55,966 nt of DNA, taken from Methanobrevibacter thaueri (GTDB taxonomy: Archaea; Methanobacteriota; Methanobacteria; Methanobacteriales; Methanobacteriaceae). The notes under the pieces were generated by a model. The model worked only from the letters and a program-made list of their open reading frames with translations, was not told the DNA's origin and did no database searches. Position numbers and translations under genes: made by a program. This document shows, in pieces, positions 1 through 9,498 of this stretch. Position 1 is the stretch's first letter. Each line of letters begins with the position of its first letter. The stretch covers positions 1 through 55,966 of the forward strand of contig NZ_SUTJ01000010.1 in the NCBI RefSeq assembly GCF_015062915.1, written 5' to 3'.

Positions 1-291
1 CTTGTCCCTTTTCTGAACTCTCAATGGTGCATTGGTAATGTTTTTCATTACAGAGTGGTGCGGGAACAGGTTGAAGTTCTGGAACACCAAACCGAATGTT
101 CCGTCAAAATTTATCTCTCCACTGTCTTCCTGCTCAAGATCTGTAATGCATCTGAGCAATGTTGATTTACCTGAACCTGACGGTCCTATAATAGCTAAAA
201 CCTCACCCTTTTCAACGCTGAGAGAAATATCCTTTAAAACCACATTGTCTCCAAAACTTTTCTTGAGATTTTTAATTTCTAGCAAACTCAT
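1..291 (-). CDS. Polar amino-acid ABC transporter ATP-binding protein (partial)
   Basis: This is the N-terminal 97 codons of a cytoplasmic ABC ATPase that energises amino-acid import; the rest lies beyond the window start. Translating the minus strand from the ATG at 291 gives MSLLEIKNLKKSF, a Walker A motif GPSGSGKST at residues 36-44 and the Q-loop region VFQNFNLFPHHSV near residue 75, which is typical of GlnQ/HisP-type ATPases. The start is supported by a GGGGG-rich ribosome binding site about 6 bases upstream. It follows the permease gene by 12 bases on the same strand, so it is the third gene of a binding protein-permease-ATPase operon. The substrate (glutamine, cystine, arginine or other) cannot be decided here. 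Confidence 0.93.
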   Translation of the reverse strand, partial: MSLLEIKNLKKSFGDNVVLKDISLSVEKGEVLAIIGPSGSGKSTLLRCITDLEQEDSGEINFDGTFGLVFQNFNLFPHHSVMKNITNAPLRVQKRDK

Positions 292-303
292 AATATTTCC
301 CCC

Positions 304-954
304 TTATTCATAATAATCCATTCTATTTTCCAGGTATTCCATGACAAATGCCACTATAATGTTGAATACATAATAGAATACACCGGCTACGAGCAATGCT
401 GCAATTGATGCGTCTGCAGCTGCAATCTGTTTAGCTACTGTGAACATTTCAGGTATTGCGATAACAAATGATAATGATGTGTCTTTTACGAGGGTTATGA
501 CCTCATTAGTTACGGAAGGAAGAATTACCTTAAACACTTGAGGCATGATGATTATGAAAAATGTTTCAATTCTTGAATAACCCAATACTTGGGCCGCTTC
601 ATATTGTCCGCTGTTAATTGATTCGATACCACCACGGTAAATCTCAGCAAAGTATGCAGCATAGTTTATAGTAAATGCTATTATGACAGCATAAAAACGA
701 TAATCCGCTGATAGGTTTATGCCGAAGACATAGTATGGTGCGAAGAACACTACAATTAACTGCAACATCAATGGTGTACCTCTCATTATTGAAATATATA
801 TCTTCATCAGCCACCTGAGCGGTGCGAAATTACTCATTCTTCCTCCGGCTATGACTAAACCGAGAGGAAGAGAGAATAATAGTGTAAGCAAGAATATTTC
901 AATTGAGGTAACCATACCTCCAAGCAATTGTGAAATAACATTACTTAATATCAT
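304..954 (-). CDS. Polar amino-acid ABC transporter permease (HisM/GlnP family)
   Basis: A 216-residue inner-membrane permease, the usual length for the HisM/GlnP/ArtQ family. It has about five hydrophobic segments. The EAA-type cytoplasmic loop that docks the ATPase is visible around residues 115-135 (RGGIESINSGQYEAAQVLG), a strong family signature. The N-terminal region LPLGLVIAGGRMS and the RGTPLMLQL segment are also characteristic. It lies between the substrate-binding protein gene (34 bases upstream) and the ATPase gene (12 bases downstream), so the three are probably co-transcribed. The start has a GGGGAG-like site about 9 bases upstream. Confidence 0.95.
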   Translation of the reverse strand: MILSNVISQLLGGMVTSIEIFLLTLLFSLPLGLVIAGGRMSNFAPLRWLMKIYISIMRGTPLMLQLIVVFFAPYYVFGINLSADYRFYAVIIAFTINYAAYFAEIYRGGIESINSGQYEAAQVLGYSRIETFFIIIMPQVFKVILPSVTNEVITLVKDTSLSFVIAIPEMFTVAKQIAAADASIAALLVAGVFYYVFNIIVAFVMEYLENRMDYYE

Positions 955-988
955 TTAATAATTCTCCCCTCTTTAACTTAAAATGTGT

Positions 989-1819
989 TTATGGTTGGAT
1001 TAATGCGTCTTCGGAAATTCCGTATTTTTCAGCGATTTTAGCAACGGTTCCGTCTTTAAACATTTCGTTTAAGGTGTCTTGTACTTGGTTTTTCAAGTCA
1101 TCGTTGCCTTTTTTGAATCCAATACCGTATTTTTCTGTAGTGATGTACTGATCAATCACTTTGAAGTCGTCAGGATTGTCTTGGTTTTTGATGTCGTATT
1201 CACCAACACCGATATCCATTGCGATAGCGTCACATGCACTTGATTTCAAGTCCATGAATGCAGTGTTATAATCAGCCACTTCAGTTAAGGTTCCGAAACT
1301 GTCAGCGATAGTCTTGTTGTCTCCTTGAAGAGCTGCTAAAGCTGAAGAGTCTTTTTGTGTTTCAACGGTTTTTCCATTTAAGTCGTCGATAGTGTCAATT
1401 CCGGAATCTGCTCTTACGATGAATACTTGTTTGTTGTCAAAGTAAGGGTCAGACCAGGTGTAATCGTTTTCCCTACCGTCAATGGTGAATCCGTTCCAGA
1501 TACAGTCGATGGAACCGGAATCGATTTCAGCATCTTTTGCATCCCAATCAATAGGTTGAGCTACAAATGTCCAATTGTTTCTGTCACATACTTCTTTTGC
1601 TAAGTCTAAGTCGAAACCAGTGTAGTTTCCACTGTCGTCCTTATATCCGTAAGGTGGGAATTCAGCATCAAAACCTACAATGAAAGTGTCTTCATCGTTG
1701 GTGGTTGCATTGCCGGAATTGTCCCCTCCTAAAAAGTCAAATAAACCAGCGCTTGCAGTACCCATAACTAAGAAAGCTACTAATACTAAAGCTAATATTA
1801 AACCTATCTTTTTATTCAT
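989..1819 (-). CDS. Amino-acid ABC transporter substrate-binding protein (SBP family 3)
   Basis: Secreted or membrane-anchored binding protein of about 276 residues that captures an amino acid for the downstream permease and ATPase. The N-terminus MNKKIGLILALVLVAFLVMG is a signal peptide ending near TASA. The family 3 signature follows (VGFDAEFPPYGYKDDSGNYTGFDLDL), here about residues 48-75, then FTIDGREN and the lobe-hinge region. There is no clear lipobox cysteine. I place the start at the ATG at 1819 rather than a TTG 12 bases upstream, because a GGTG site sits 6 bases before this ATG. Two palindromes just upstream suggest regulated expression. Confidence 0.93.
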   Translation of the reverse strand: MNKKIGLILALVLVAFLVMGTASAGLFDFLGGDNSGNATTNDEDTFIVGFDAEFPPYGYKDDSGNYTGFDLDLAKEVCDRNNWTFVAQPIDWDAKDAEIDSGSIDCIWNGFTIDGRENDYTWSDPYFDNKQVFIVRADSGIDTIDDLNGKTVETQKDSSALAALQGDNKTIADSFGTLTEVADYNTAFMDLKSSACDAIAMDIGVGEYDIKNQDNPDDFKVIDQYITTEKYGIGFKKGNDDLKNQVQDTLNEMFKDGTVAKIAEKYGISEDALIQP

Positions 1820-1831
1820 AAAAAACACCAA

Positions 1832-1866
1832 ATAGTTATAACTATGGGTAGAAGTTTTTGTCTACC
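1832..1866. promoter_or_regulatory. Two adjacent palindromes upstream of the amino-acid transporter operon
   Basis: Positions 1832-1845 form a perfect 14-base palindrome (ATAGTTATAACTAT). Positions 1847-1866 hold an inverted repeat GGTAGA-N8-TCTACC. Both lie 13-47 bases before the start of the binding-protein gene, and an AT-rich TATA-like stretch is seen further upstream near 1880-1895. They are plausible operator sites for a repressor of the transporter; the regulator is unknown. Confidence 0.45.
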
Positions 1867-1914
1867 AACATAATTTTTATGTTTCAACATATTTATTTAT
1901 TGCTTTATGATTTT

Positions 1915-2952
1915 TCAAAATTTGATGTTTCGTATTGAATTAAATACTTTTTTTAGGGAATATTTTGTTTTTTTATTATTTTTTTTAGGTTTTTTATTAT
2001 TATTTTTTGAATGATATTCAACTATGTCGCGGGAGTTTAAAACAAGTTCATAGCCTCTCCGTGCATATTTCTTAATGGTCTTTTTATCCTTGATGGTGAT
2101 TTTTTCAAATTCCCCTTTTGCCTTTTGGAAATATTCATCTGAATCTTCACTTTTAAGGTAAACCAATATCTGGGCAATCTTAAAGAAGATGAATTCGTTT
2201 TCAAGCTCCTCATAATAACCGTTCTGGCGGATATAATCCTCGACCATGTCAATTACCTTGAATATGTCAAAGCCGTTGGCTGAGGAATTGAGTATTGAAT
2301 CTGGATTTGACCGGTAATTGTAGAATGATTCGGGAACAAAGGACAACCTTTCCGCTTCAAGCATCAATTTAACATGCACTGGAACATCCTCAAAGTTCAA
2401 GCCGATTGGAAATATGGTGTCCTTGATGAAATCCCTTTTATATAGCTTGAGGCATGCGGAAAATGCTGAATTCATAACATGCCTTTTAACATCTCCATAT
2501 GTGAATGTGAAGTTGTCATAATCAATATCGCCGAAAATCTTGTCTATCTTGAATTCCACACCTCTCTTGTGGACATTATGGGAATCATCAACTGTCTGGA
2601 ACTTGAAAAGCACCATATCCGAATCATTTGAAACGATGTTGTCATGGAGTCTTTCCAATGCATCAAGCTCAAGATAATCATCGGAATCGATAAAGTAGAC
2701 ATAATCACCTTTTGCTCTTTTAAGCCCATTATTTCGTGTTGCAGCAAGTCCCTGATTATGCTGATTGATTATTGATATCCTTTCATCCTTCAGGGAGTAT
2801 TGAGTTAATATTTCAGGGGAGCGATCTGTTGAACCGTCATTGACACAGATTATCTCAATGTCCCTAAAGCTTTGATTGCGTATGCTGTCCAAGCACTGTG
2901 CAAGATAATCCTCAACATTATAAACCGGTATAATCACTGAAATGGCAACCAT
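1915..2952 (-). CDS. Family 2 glycosyltransferase
   Basis: A 345-residue GT-A glycosyltransferase that probably adds a sugar to a surface polysaccharide at the inner face of the membrane. The N-terminal catalytic domain shows the GT2 opening ISVIIPVYNVEDYL, the NDGSTD nucleotide-binding motif and the DSDD (DxD) metal-binding motif in YFIDSDDYLELDAL. The last 40 residues are rich in Lys and Asn. The start at 2952 is preferred over an upstream GTG because AGTGAT lies exactly 4 bases before this ATG, a spacing seen at several genes here, and because other GT2 genes in the cluster begin with the same MVxIS context. It is the last gene of the surface-polymer cluster. The donor and acceptor are unknown. 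Confidence 0.9.
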   Translation of the reverse strand: MVAISVIIPVYNVEDYLAQCLDSIRNQSFRDIEIICVNDGSTDRSPEILTQYSLKDERISIINQHNQGLAATRNNGLKRAKGDYVYFIDSDDYLELDALERLHDNIVSNDSDMVLFKFQTVDDSHNVHKRGVEFKIDKIFGDIDYDNFTFTYGDVKRHVMNSAFSACLKLYKRDFIKDTIFPIGLNFEDVPVHVKLMLEAERLSFVPESFYNYRSNPDSILNSSANGFDIFKVIDMVEDYIRQNGYYEELENEFIFFKIAQILVYLKSEDSDEYFQKAKGEFEKITIKDKKTIKKYARRGYELVLNSRDIVEYHSKNNNKKPKKNNKKTKYSLKKVFNSIRNIKF

Positions 2953-2960
2953 GAACATCA

Positions 2961-4280
2961 CTAAAATATCTTAAATCTCTTATTGGATTTTTCGTTCAAC
3001 TGCTTTTTCAACCTTTGGTTTTTCCTGAATTCACTTTCAAACAGTTCATTTAAGCTTGTTAATCTTTTTTGATAGTAATCATCACTGAATGAGTAATCCT
3101 CATCAACATAACCATTGTCATTGAGAATCTCAGCGAGAGCCTCACATGAAGTGGGGTAATCTGAAACATCTGACTTATATTTCACATCACTCTTGGATAG
3201 TGTACTTTCGCTTTCACAGATTGCCCAAATGTCAGATGAAGATCCAAGATAATCTGAGAATTTTGATGGAAGATACGGATTGACTGGGTAATGTCCTTTT
3301 GTATTTGCATCATTTACAACCAGAACATCGAATCTTGTTGTGGCATTTAAAAATTCAATGTATTCCAATGGCTTTTTAATCTTGATATTGCCTTTACACT
3401 CCAAAGTGGAAATCAATCTTTTAATCAATTTCTTATCGTTGATGAATATGTATAACCTGATTTTATCCTTATATTTATGATTGAGTGATTCCAATGCGTT
3501 AAAAAGTCCCTCAAAATGACGCTTGCCGTAATAGTCACTGCCAAAATAGGCGATATTGACATAATTTTCATCAAGCTTCAATTTGGATTTCTTCAAATGA
3601 TAATACTCATCAGGAAGTGTGGGATGAGGCATGATTTCACTTTTGGCCATGACATGGTCATGAACATCAACGGGAAACTGGTCAAGCATGATTTGCCTTT
3701 GATTTTCATTTGTAAAGATTACCTTATCGGCAAAGAGATAAACCAGATACTCTGCTATAAAATAAGCGGATGATTCATATTCAATCAATGGAAAATCCTT
3801 ATTAAAATTAGAAATATGGCTGTTGAGCATGTCTATATATGCGTCATCATCAACAATCATCTGCTTATATGTTTTCTCATTGTTTGACAAATCATAAATG
3901 AGTGGGTCTGAAAATTCAGCAGTCCAGAATGTGGAACTGTTCTGTAATTTATATTCACAGGCCAGGAAATGATTGGCCATAAGCCATGACCTGGAATAGA
4001 TTCTTTTGTAATCATTTTTAATAGCCGATTTTCCCTTTCTGATGAACTTTTCAATGCATTCCCACCAGTCATTATCACAGGACACGTCAACTAATATCCT
4101 ATTGTTAATGTAATCATTGACTTTCAGGCTAAATTCATTATCATCCAGATTGCTTCTTGCTTGCAATACGTCAACAGGATGACCTGCATCAATTATTCTT
4201 TTAGCAACGGTTATTCCTGAAACATAATTGGAAGGTGGAAATAAACATGAAATAACTAATTCATCACACTCTTTTTGCAT
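2961..4280 (-). CDS. GT-B type glycosyltransferase (GT4-like)
   Basis: A 439-residue protein with a Rossmann-like N-terminus (ELVISCLFPPSNYVSGITVAKR, about residues 7-28) and a C-terminal half typical of GT-B glycosyltransferases: VNIAYFGSDYYGKRH, an IYIF strand, and a donor-site region around residues 330-365 ending in LPSKFSDYLGS. Classic GT4 proteins have an acidic EGxxxxxLEA stretch here, which I do not see clearly, so the family is less certain than for its neighbours. It lies 17 bases after the preceding glycosyltransferase gene and 8 bases before the next start, so it is almost certainly co-transcribed. No strong ribosome binding site is visible. Confidence 0.75.
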   Translation of the reverse strand: MQKECDELVISCLFPPSNYVSGITVAKRIIDAGHPVDVLQARSNLDDNEFSLKVNDYINNRILVDVSCDNDWWECIEKFIRKGKSAIKNDYKRIYSRSWLMANHFLACEYKLQNSSTFWTAEFSDPLIYDLSNNEKTYKQMIVDDDAYIDMLNSHISNFNKDFPLIEYESSAYFIAEYLVYLFADKVIFTNENQRQIMLDQFPVDVHDHVMAKSEIMPHPTLPDEYYHLKKSKLKLDENYVNIAYFGSDYYGKRHFEGLFNALESLNHKYKDKIRLYIFINDKKLIKRLISTLECKGNIKIKKPLEYIEFLNATTRFDVLVVNDANTKGHYPVNPYLPSKFSDYLGSSSDIWAICESESTLSKSDVKYKSDVSDYPTSCEALAEILNDNGYVDEDYSFSDDYYQKRLTSLNELFESEFRKNQRLKKQLNEKSNKRFKIF

Positions 4281-4297
4281 ATTAAAATATTTTTATT

Positions 4298-5353
4298 TCA
4301 ATGTTTAAAAAGTTTTTTTAAGCGGTTAAAAGCTTTAGGCTTTGCATCTGTTTTTTTACTTTTCTTTTTATTTTTCCTTTTCAAGTCAAATTTCTCAATG
4401 GATGATTCGAACTCATGGTAATTTTTGGAGGTTATTGCCTTTAAAAATATCTTTCGACTCCTCTTGTTTGCAAGTTCCAGCGTTCCATCTGATTCATATC
4501 TTTCCTTCTTGGCTTTGAAGTCATTTTGAATTTTTAAAAAGAAATCATCCTTCAATTTATCCGGAACCTGTGAAAACCTTAAATATATATCCCTGCACTG
4601 CCTATTGAAAAGCTTATGCTTGACCGTTTCATACTCGCCGGATTGGATAATTATATCATCTATTATATTGTAGATGGTTATAACATCACTGAACTTGTCA
4701 AAATTCGAATTGGTAATGGAATTCTTATGAATACGCCTGAAATAATAATACTCATCCTTGAAAAGCACTCTTTTCGCCTTTAGAAAAAGTTCGATGAAAA
4801 ATGGATTGTCCTCAAATATCAAGCCCTCTTTGAAGCTCATGCCTTCAATCAAATCCCTGCGGTATAATTTGCCTGGTGCAGTGACGGATATTCTAAACAG
4901 CAAATGCTTTACATCATCATAGCAAAATACATCGTCCTTAACATGGCTTTTAAGCAAATCCATTTCAAAATAGGAATATTTTGACTTTTCCCTTGTCTCA
5001 TCGTCAAAGTCAATTATCTTAAATATCAGCAAGTCAAGGGATTTCGATTCCATAATCCCATATAGTTCAGAGAGTGCATTATCCTCAAGATAATCATCAG
5101 AATCCAAAAATAGCACGTATTTACCAGTGGCTTCCTTTAAACCGTTGTTGCGTGAAGCTGACAGTCCCTGGTTTGCCTGGTCAATAATCTTTACAGGGTA
5201 ATTTCGAAGAATTTCAAGTGAATTGTCTGTTGATCCATCATTTACACAGATCACTTCAATGTCCTGAAAGCTTTGGTTCAACACACTTCCCAGGCATTCA
5301 TCAAGATATCTGGAAGTGTTGTAGACTGGTATGATGATAGATATTTTAGCCAA
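4298..5353 (-). CDS. Family 2 glycosyltransferase
   Basis: About 351 residues. It carries the GT2 catalytic domain: KISIIIPVYNTSRYLDECLG at the N-terminus, VNDGSTDNS, and the DxD region in VLFLDSDDYLEDNAL. The Lys-rich C-terminus resembles that of the neighbouring GT2. I propose a TTG start at 5353, 4 bases after GGTGA, giving a protein that begins (M)AKISIIIPVYN, exactly parallel to MVAISVIIPVYN and MVKISVIMPVFN next door. An in-frame ATG at 5392 would add 13 unlikely residues and overlap the upstream gene by 29 bases. The sugar transferred is unknown. Confidence 0.88.
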   Translation of the reverse strand: MAKISIIIPVYNTSRYLDECLGSVLNQSFQDIEVICVNDGSTDNSLEILRNYPVKIIDQANQGLSASRNNGLKEATGKYVLFLDSDDYLEDNALSELYGIMESKSLDLLIFKIIDFDDETREKSKYSYFEMDLLKSHVKDDVFCYDDVKHLLFRISVTAPGKLYRRDLIEGMSFKEGLIFEDNPFFIELFLKAKRVLFKDEYYYFRRIHKNSITNSNFDKFSDVITIYNIIDDIIIQSGEYETVKHKLFNRQCRDIYLRFSQVPDKLKDDFFLKIQNDFKAKKERYESDGTLELANKRSRKIFLKAITSKNYHEFESSIEKFDLKRKNKKKSKKTDAKPKAFNRLKKLFKH

Positions 5354-5363
5354 AAAATCACCG

Positions 5364-7292
5364 CTATTTGAGTATTCCCCTAATCTTATCAATTAGCTTA
5401 ACAGTTTTGCGAGACCTGTACTGGTTAATTGTCCTGGTTAATTTGGAGTTTTTAGATTTAAGGGCATTGTTCTCGTTAACCAGTTTTTCATTTTTCCTCA
5501 TCAAGTCTTCAAGTTTATTGTCTGAGCTGTGAATTGACTTGTTTGAGATATATATCTTGTTTCTCTTGTTCTTGAATTTCACAACATTGTTTTTAAAAGT
5601 AAATTTAAATTCTTTAACGAGCCTGATTGAATTGAATGATTCAGGGGAGTTCAATTCATATTTCTTTATTATGTATCTTGTTAGATCGTGATATGGTATT
5701 GCAAAAGTAAATGAAGTGGAATCTTCCAAATAAGTCACTGGAAATGCAGTTTCCCTGTATGTGACGAAGTTTGTAAGAACCATATTCCTGATTTCACGGA
5801 TTGACCTGCAATTGAATATGAACTGTCCGCCATCAAGGACTATGTTTTCAACAATTATTTCATTTTCAGTCTTTTTCTTGACGTCAAGGTATAGTATATT
5901 GTTGATGCCTATTCCCAAGTCAATGTCGTAATTGGCATATCTGATTGAGTGGCGCCCATAATTTTTTAGAAGAACTTCATGATTAAAATCGTTTGACTTA
6001 TATGTCAGTTTGATTTTTGAATGGTCCAAATCTTTAATTAAACTTAATGGAATAATCAATTTATTATTTGATAGGTTCAATGGAAATTCCTTATTTTTAT
6101 GAAGCAAATGTGCAATTATTTCATAGGAATCTTTTTTGGGAATTCCTATTAACTCTTCAGCCACATCAATGAAGAGATTTTCCTCATCATTATAAACATC
6201 ACTGACTCTAACGTTAAACTGAAGGTCCCCATTTTCACTGTCGGTGCCAATCAATCCCAAGTATCGCTCGTCAATATCCAACTCCATTTGTGGATTTAAC
6301 TTGAATTCCTCTTCCAAATGAGCAAATGACAGTAATGAGGCAATATCGCGATTTTCAACCATGGAATATAAAACCCTTAGATAAGAATCCAAATCATCCT
6401 TCAAATGGTCTGGAATAATATCAAGGATATCGCAAACGCCTTCCAGCAACTCATTGTAATGCTTGCCAGGATAATTTCCTATCTTTTTAAGTGAAGTCTT
6501 CAAGTCATGCCTCAACCACTTGTCATACACAACATTGGATAACTCTTCCCTTAAACCATATTCTAACATTGATGAGTGATAACGTTTTAGAATGTTAATG
6601 CGATCGGTGAAATTTCGAATGTCATCCTGCCTTTGTGTTATTGATGACTTTTCCTTTCTAAGTCTCCAGAAATAAAAGATATTCTGTGAAAAACCAATGG
6701 ATTTTGCATTAACATAAGCCTCAAAAGAAAAAAGCAAATCCTCATAATATACATTCTCATTAATAAATCTGATATTATGATTATCTAGAAACTCCCTTTT
6801 AAAGAGTTTATTGCATGCAATGGTATCCCATAATAAATTAGGATACTCGCCTATTGTAAATGACTTGGCATTTCCTTCAAAATCACGGAATGCCTTTTTG
6901 AATAGAATATTTTCCCAAATATTAAACTCGCCAAATTTCATTACATTACCGACAATGAAATCATTATCGGCATTGAAATTGTATAGGTTTTCATAAGCCT
7001 TTGGAGGTAAGTAATCATCAGAGTCCATGAAATGGACATATTCCCCTTTTGCATAAGTCAATCCATAATTACGGGCAATTCCCTGACCTTCTCTTTTTTT
7101 ATGATAAGCATGGAAATTCTCATAGTTACTTGCATATTCATCTATTATATACCTGGAATCATCTGTTGAACCGTCATCGATCATTATCACTTCAATGTCC
7201 TCAATCATTGTCTGATTGAGTAGTGAATCAAGCGCTTCCTCAATGTAGGATTCCACATTGAACACGGGCATTATAACAGAAATTTTAACCAT
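5364..7292 (-). CDS. Family 2 glycosyltransferase with long C-terminal extension
   Basis: A 642-residue protein. Residues 1-220 are a GT2 domain (MVKISVIMPVFNVESYIEEA, MIDDGSTDDS, DxD motif in HFMDSDDYLPPKAY). The long C-terminal part, about residues 340-580, is rich in beta strands and resembles the accessory domain that follows GT2 domains in teichoic-acid-type glycosyltransferases. Residues 590-635 look like a coiled coil ending in a basic tail. The start is well supported by GGTG 4 bases upstream of the ATG. It follows the GT2-glycerophosphotransferase fusion by 7 bases. The C-terminal region may bind the growing polymer or a partner enzyme; that is inference. Confidence 0.87.
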   Translation of the reverse strand: MVKISVIMPVFNVESYIEEALDSLLNQTMIEDIEVIMIDDGSTDDSRYIIDEYASNYENFHAYHKKREGQGIARNYGLTYAKGEYVHFMDSDDYLPPKAYENLYNFNADNDFIVGNVMKFGEFNIWENILFKKAFRDFEGNAKSFTIGEYPNLLWDTIACNKLFKREFLDNHNIRFINENVYYEDLLFSFEAYVNAKSIGFSQNIFYFWRLRKEKSSITQRQDDIRNFTDRINILKRYHSSMLEYGLREELSNVVYDKWLRHDLKTSLKKIGNYPGKHYNELLEGVCDILDIIPDHLKDDLDSYLRVLYSMVENRDIASLLSFAHLEEEFKLNPQMELDIDERYLGLIGTDSENGDLQFNVRVSDVYNDEENLFIDVAEELIGIPKKDSYEIIAHLLHKNKEFPLNLSNNKLIIPLSLIKDLDHSKIKLTYKSNDFNHEVLLKNYGRHSIRYANYDIDLGIGINNILYLDVKKKTENEIIVENIVLDGGQFIFNCRSIREIRNMVLTNFVTYRETAFPVTYLEDSTSFTFAIPYHDLTRYIIKKYELNSPESFNSIRLVKEFKFTFKNNVVKFKNKRNKIYISNKSIHSSDNKLEDLMRKNEKLVNENNALKSKNSKLTRTINQYRSRKTVKLIDKIRGILK

Positions 7293-7299
7293 AGAACAC

Positions 7300-9489
7300 C
7301 TATTTTCTTATTGCATCATCAATTCTTTTTGAGGCATTACCATCCTCAAAGCTACAGAATCTTTCATAGAATTCATCGTATTTATCAGCATATTCCTCTT
7401 TCAAATCATCAATATTTAAAATGGCATCAATCACTTCATCAGTTGTCTTTAATAATGGTCCTGGAACTTCTGAGTGAATATCAATATAAAATCCTCTCAA
7501 GACGTTTTCATATTTTTCCAAATCATAAGTGAAGTAAAGGATTGGTCTTTTCAAGTTTGCATAGTCAAAGAACACGCTTGAATAGTCTGTAATTAAAATA
7601 TCACTAATCAGATAAAGCTCTGCAATATCATCATACCTACACACATCATAAGCAAAACCCTCATAAGGGGATAAATCCAATTTATCCGCAACGAAGTAAT
7701 GTGTCCTTACAAGAACGATATATTCATCACCGATTGCCTTTTGCAGCTTATCCAATTCAAGCTTCAAGGTGAAATGCATTTTACCTGCATCGAAATACTC
7801 ATCATCCCTCCAGGTAGGAGCATACAACACTATCTTCTTATCAGAAGGCAAATTCAAGTCATCCTTAATCTTCTGAACCTGTTCAGGTGTTGCATTGTAT
7901 AAAATGTCATTACGAGGATAACCTGTTTCAAGTATTTCACCATCATAGGCAAAGGAACTGCGAAGGATTTCAGTAGTGTAACGGTTCGGTGAGATAAGAT
8001 AATCCCATTCCTTAGCAACCTTAATATAGGATTTCTTGATATTAGGATCCCTTGTATGAACATTTCCAATGTCAAGACCCAGTTTTTTAAGTGGAGTTCC
8101 ATGCCATGTGGAAACAATCTTCTGCGGACCTCTCTTATGAAGTCTGGATGCCTGGCGACCGTTGATTACCCAATATTTAGACTTGGCCAATTCCTTATAG
8201 TATGCAAGGGAGAATCTCTTAACCTTTTTAGGGTTTCCCGGAATCTTAACACTCTTATCATTAATCACCCATATGTAATCAAGCTCATCGCCATACTTAT
8301 TGTAGAGGTATTCATACAGGTATTTCGGACTGTCTGAATAGAACTTGCCCAAGAAACTGCAGAACATGACCTGCTTTTCATTTACAGGTTTTTTGTTATA
8401 ATATCTGAAGTATATGAATGTCTTGAATCTCCATCTGCTTTTAAAGACACGTATGGTCTTTTTAAGGTTAACTCTTAGCTTGATGAATTTGGTTAGTCTA
8501 TTAATGTTATTATCCTGAAAAGCCTTGATTTCCTGTTTCTGTATAAAGGACAAGTAGTTCATGTTAAATTCATATGAAATCTTTTGCATGACTTCAAAAA
8601 CATGACCTCTCCAGTTTTCATCATCACTGTATAAGAAATTAGGTCCGAAAACCTTGTAGTAATAATCAAAGAAAGTGTATGCCATTTCATCCTTAAGCAG
8701 TTTGTATTTCTCTTCATGGGTCTTATCATAGTGTTCATTTACAATTTCCAAAACATCATAATATGCTGTTGCATAACTAAGGAATGCATCCCCATGGTCT
8801 TCCTGATTCAGTGAAGTCAGATTAATAGGGTCGTCCCTGTTTCTTTTCGCATAAACAGCATCTTCAACCCCTATAAAGGTTTTTATTCTTGGGAAGATTG
8901 AAGTGATGAAAAAGTAATCTGAATAGAACCGATCATTTTCATCGAACAATGTATCTGCTATGATACCCCTCTTAATCAATGAATGAAGAACTGACAATAT
9001 CTCCTTCTTATTGGTTCTTGTACCGACCAGTAGCCTCATTGCAAATTCCATATCTGACAATTTGCCTTTTTTCATAGGGTACTTGCTTTTTTTATTGAAC
9101 CTTTCCTCAAATCTTTCACGGATAAATGGTGTAGCCATCCTTTCCCCGTTAATGAAATCAGCATGAGTGGCTTTAGCGGTGTTAACCAGTTTTTCCAATG
9201 CATTCTTATAAAGGTAATCGTCACTGTCGATAAAGTATATATACTCTCCGCTTGCCATTTTCAATCCTTCATTTCTGGCCCTGGCTGCACCTAAACGTTC
9301 ATCAAATGACTTTACAATGATGTTTAGATTGTCATAGCTAGCGATTAAATCAGCTACATCCTCCTTGATTCCATTCAATATGAGAATGATTTCACTATCA
9401 TCAATGTTTTGTTCAGTTAGACTGTCTAGACAGTCCTTGAGATATCTCTCAACAGTGTCAAATGGAATAATAATGCTTAAAAATGTCAT
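7300..9489 (-). CDS. GT2 fused to CDP-glycerol:glycerophosphotransferase (TagB/TagF type)
   Basis: A 729-residue two-domain enzyme. Residues 1-210 are GT2-like (FLSIIIPFDTVERYLKDCLD, YFIDSDDYLYKNAL). Residues about 370-729 match the CDP-glycerol glycerophosphotransferase family: STWHGTPLKKLG, ISPNRYTTEILR, ETGYPRNDILY, VLYAPTWRDDEYFD, LVRTHYFVADK, and the hallmark ITDYSSVFFDYANLKRPI. In bacteria such enzymes polymerise or prime glycerol-phosphate teichoic acids. Here the fusion suggests that one protein adds a sugar and a polyol phosphate (glycerol-P or another CDP-polyol). The GT2 half has a weakened NDGST motif (LILNGIKED), so its activity is less certain. Confidence 0.92.
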   Translation of the reverse strand: MTFLSIIIPFDTVERYLKDCLDSLTEQNIDDSEIILILNGIKEDVADLIASYDNLNIIVKSFDERLGAARARNEGLKMASGEYIYFIDSDDYLYKNALEKLVNTAKATHADFINGERMATPFIRERFEERFNKKSKYPMKKGKLSDMEFAMRLLVGTRTNKKEILSVLHSLIKRGIIADTLFDENDRFYSDYFFITSIFPRIKTFIGVEDAVYAKRNRDDPINLTSLNQEDHGDAFLSYATAYYDVLEIVNEHYDKTHEEKYKLLKDEMAYTFFDYYYKVFGPNFLYSDDENWRGHVFEVMQKISYEFNMNYLSFIQKQEIKAFQDNNINRLTKFIKLRVNLKKTIRVFKSRWRFKTFIYFRYYNKKPVNEKQVMFCSFLGKFYSDSPKYLYEYLYNKYGDELDYIWVINDKSVKIPGNPKKVKRFSLAYYKELAKSKYWVINGRQASRLHKRGPQKIVSTWHGTPLKKLGLDIGNVHTRDPNIKKSYIKVAKEWDYLISPNRYTTEILRSSFAYDGEILETGYPRNDILYNATPEQVQKIKDDLNLPSDKKIVLYAPTWRDDEYFDAGKMHFTLKLELDKLQKAIGDEYIVLVRTHYFVADKLDLSPYEGFAYDVCRYDDIAELYLISDILITDYSSVFFDYANLKRPILYFTYDLEKYENVLRGFYIDIHSEVPGPLLKTTDEVIDAILNIDDLKEEYADKYDEFYERFCSFEDGNASKRIDDAIRK

Positions 9490-9498
9490 GTATATCAG

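Noticed and set aside
32..313. Plus-strand ORF of 93 aa at the window start
   Set aside because: It is antisense to the ABC ATPase, whose minus-strand translation has perfect Walker A and Q-loop motifs.
5354..5392. Upstream ATG of the GT2 gene at 4298 as the real start
   Set aside because: It overlaps the preceding gene and adds residues not seen in paralogs, whereas TTG at 5353 has GGTGA at the right distance.
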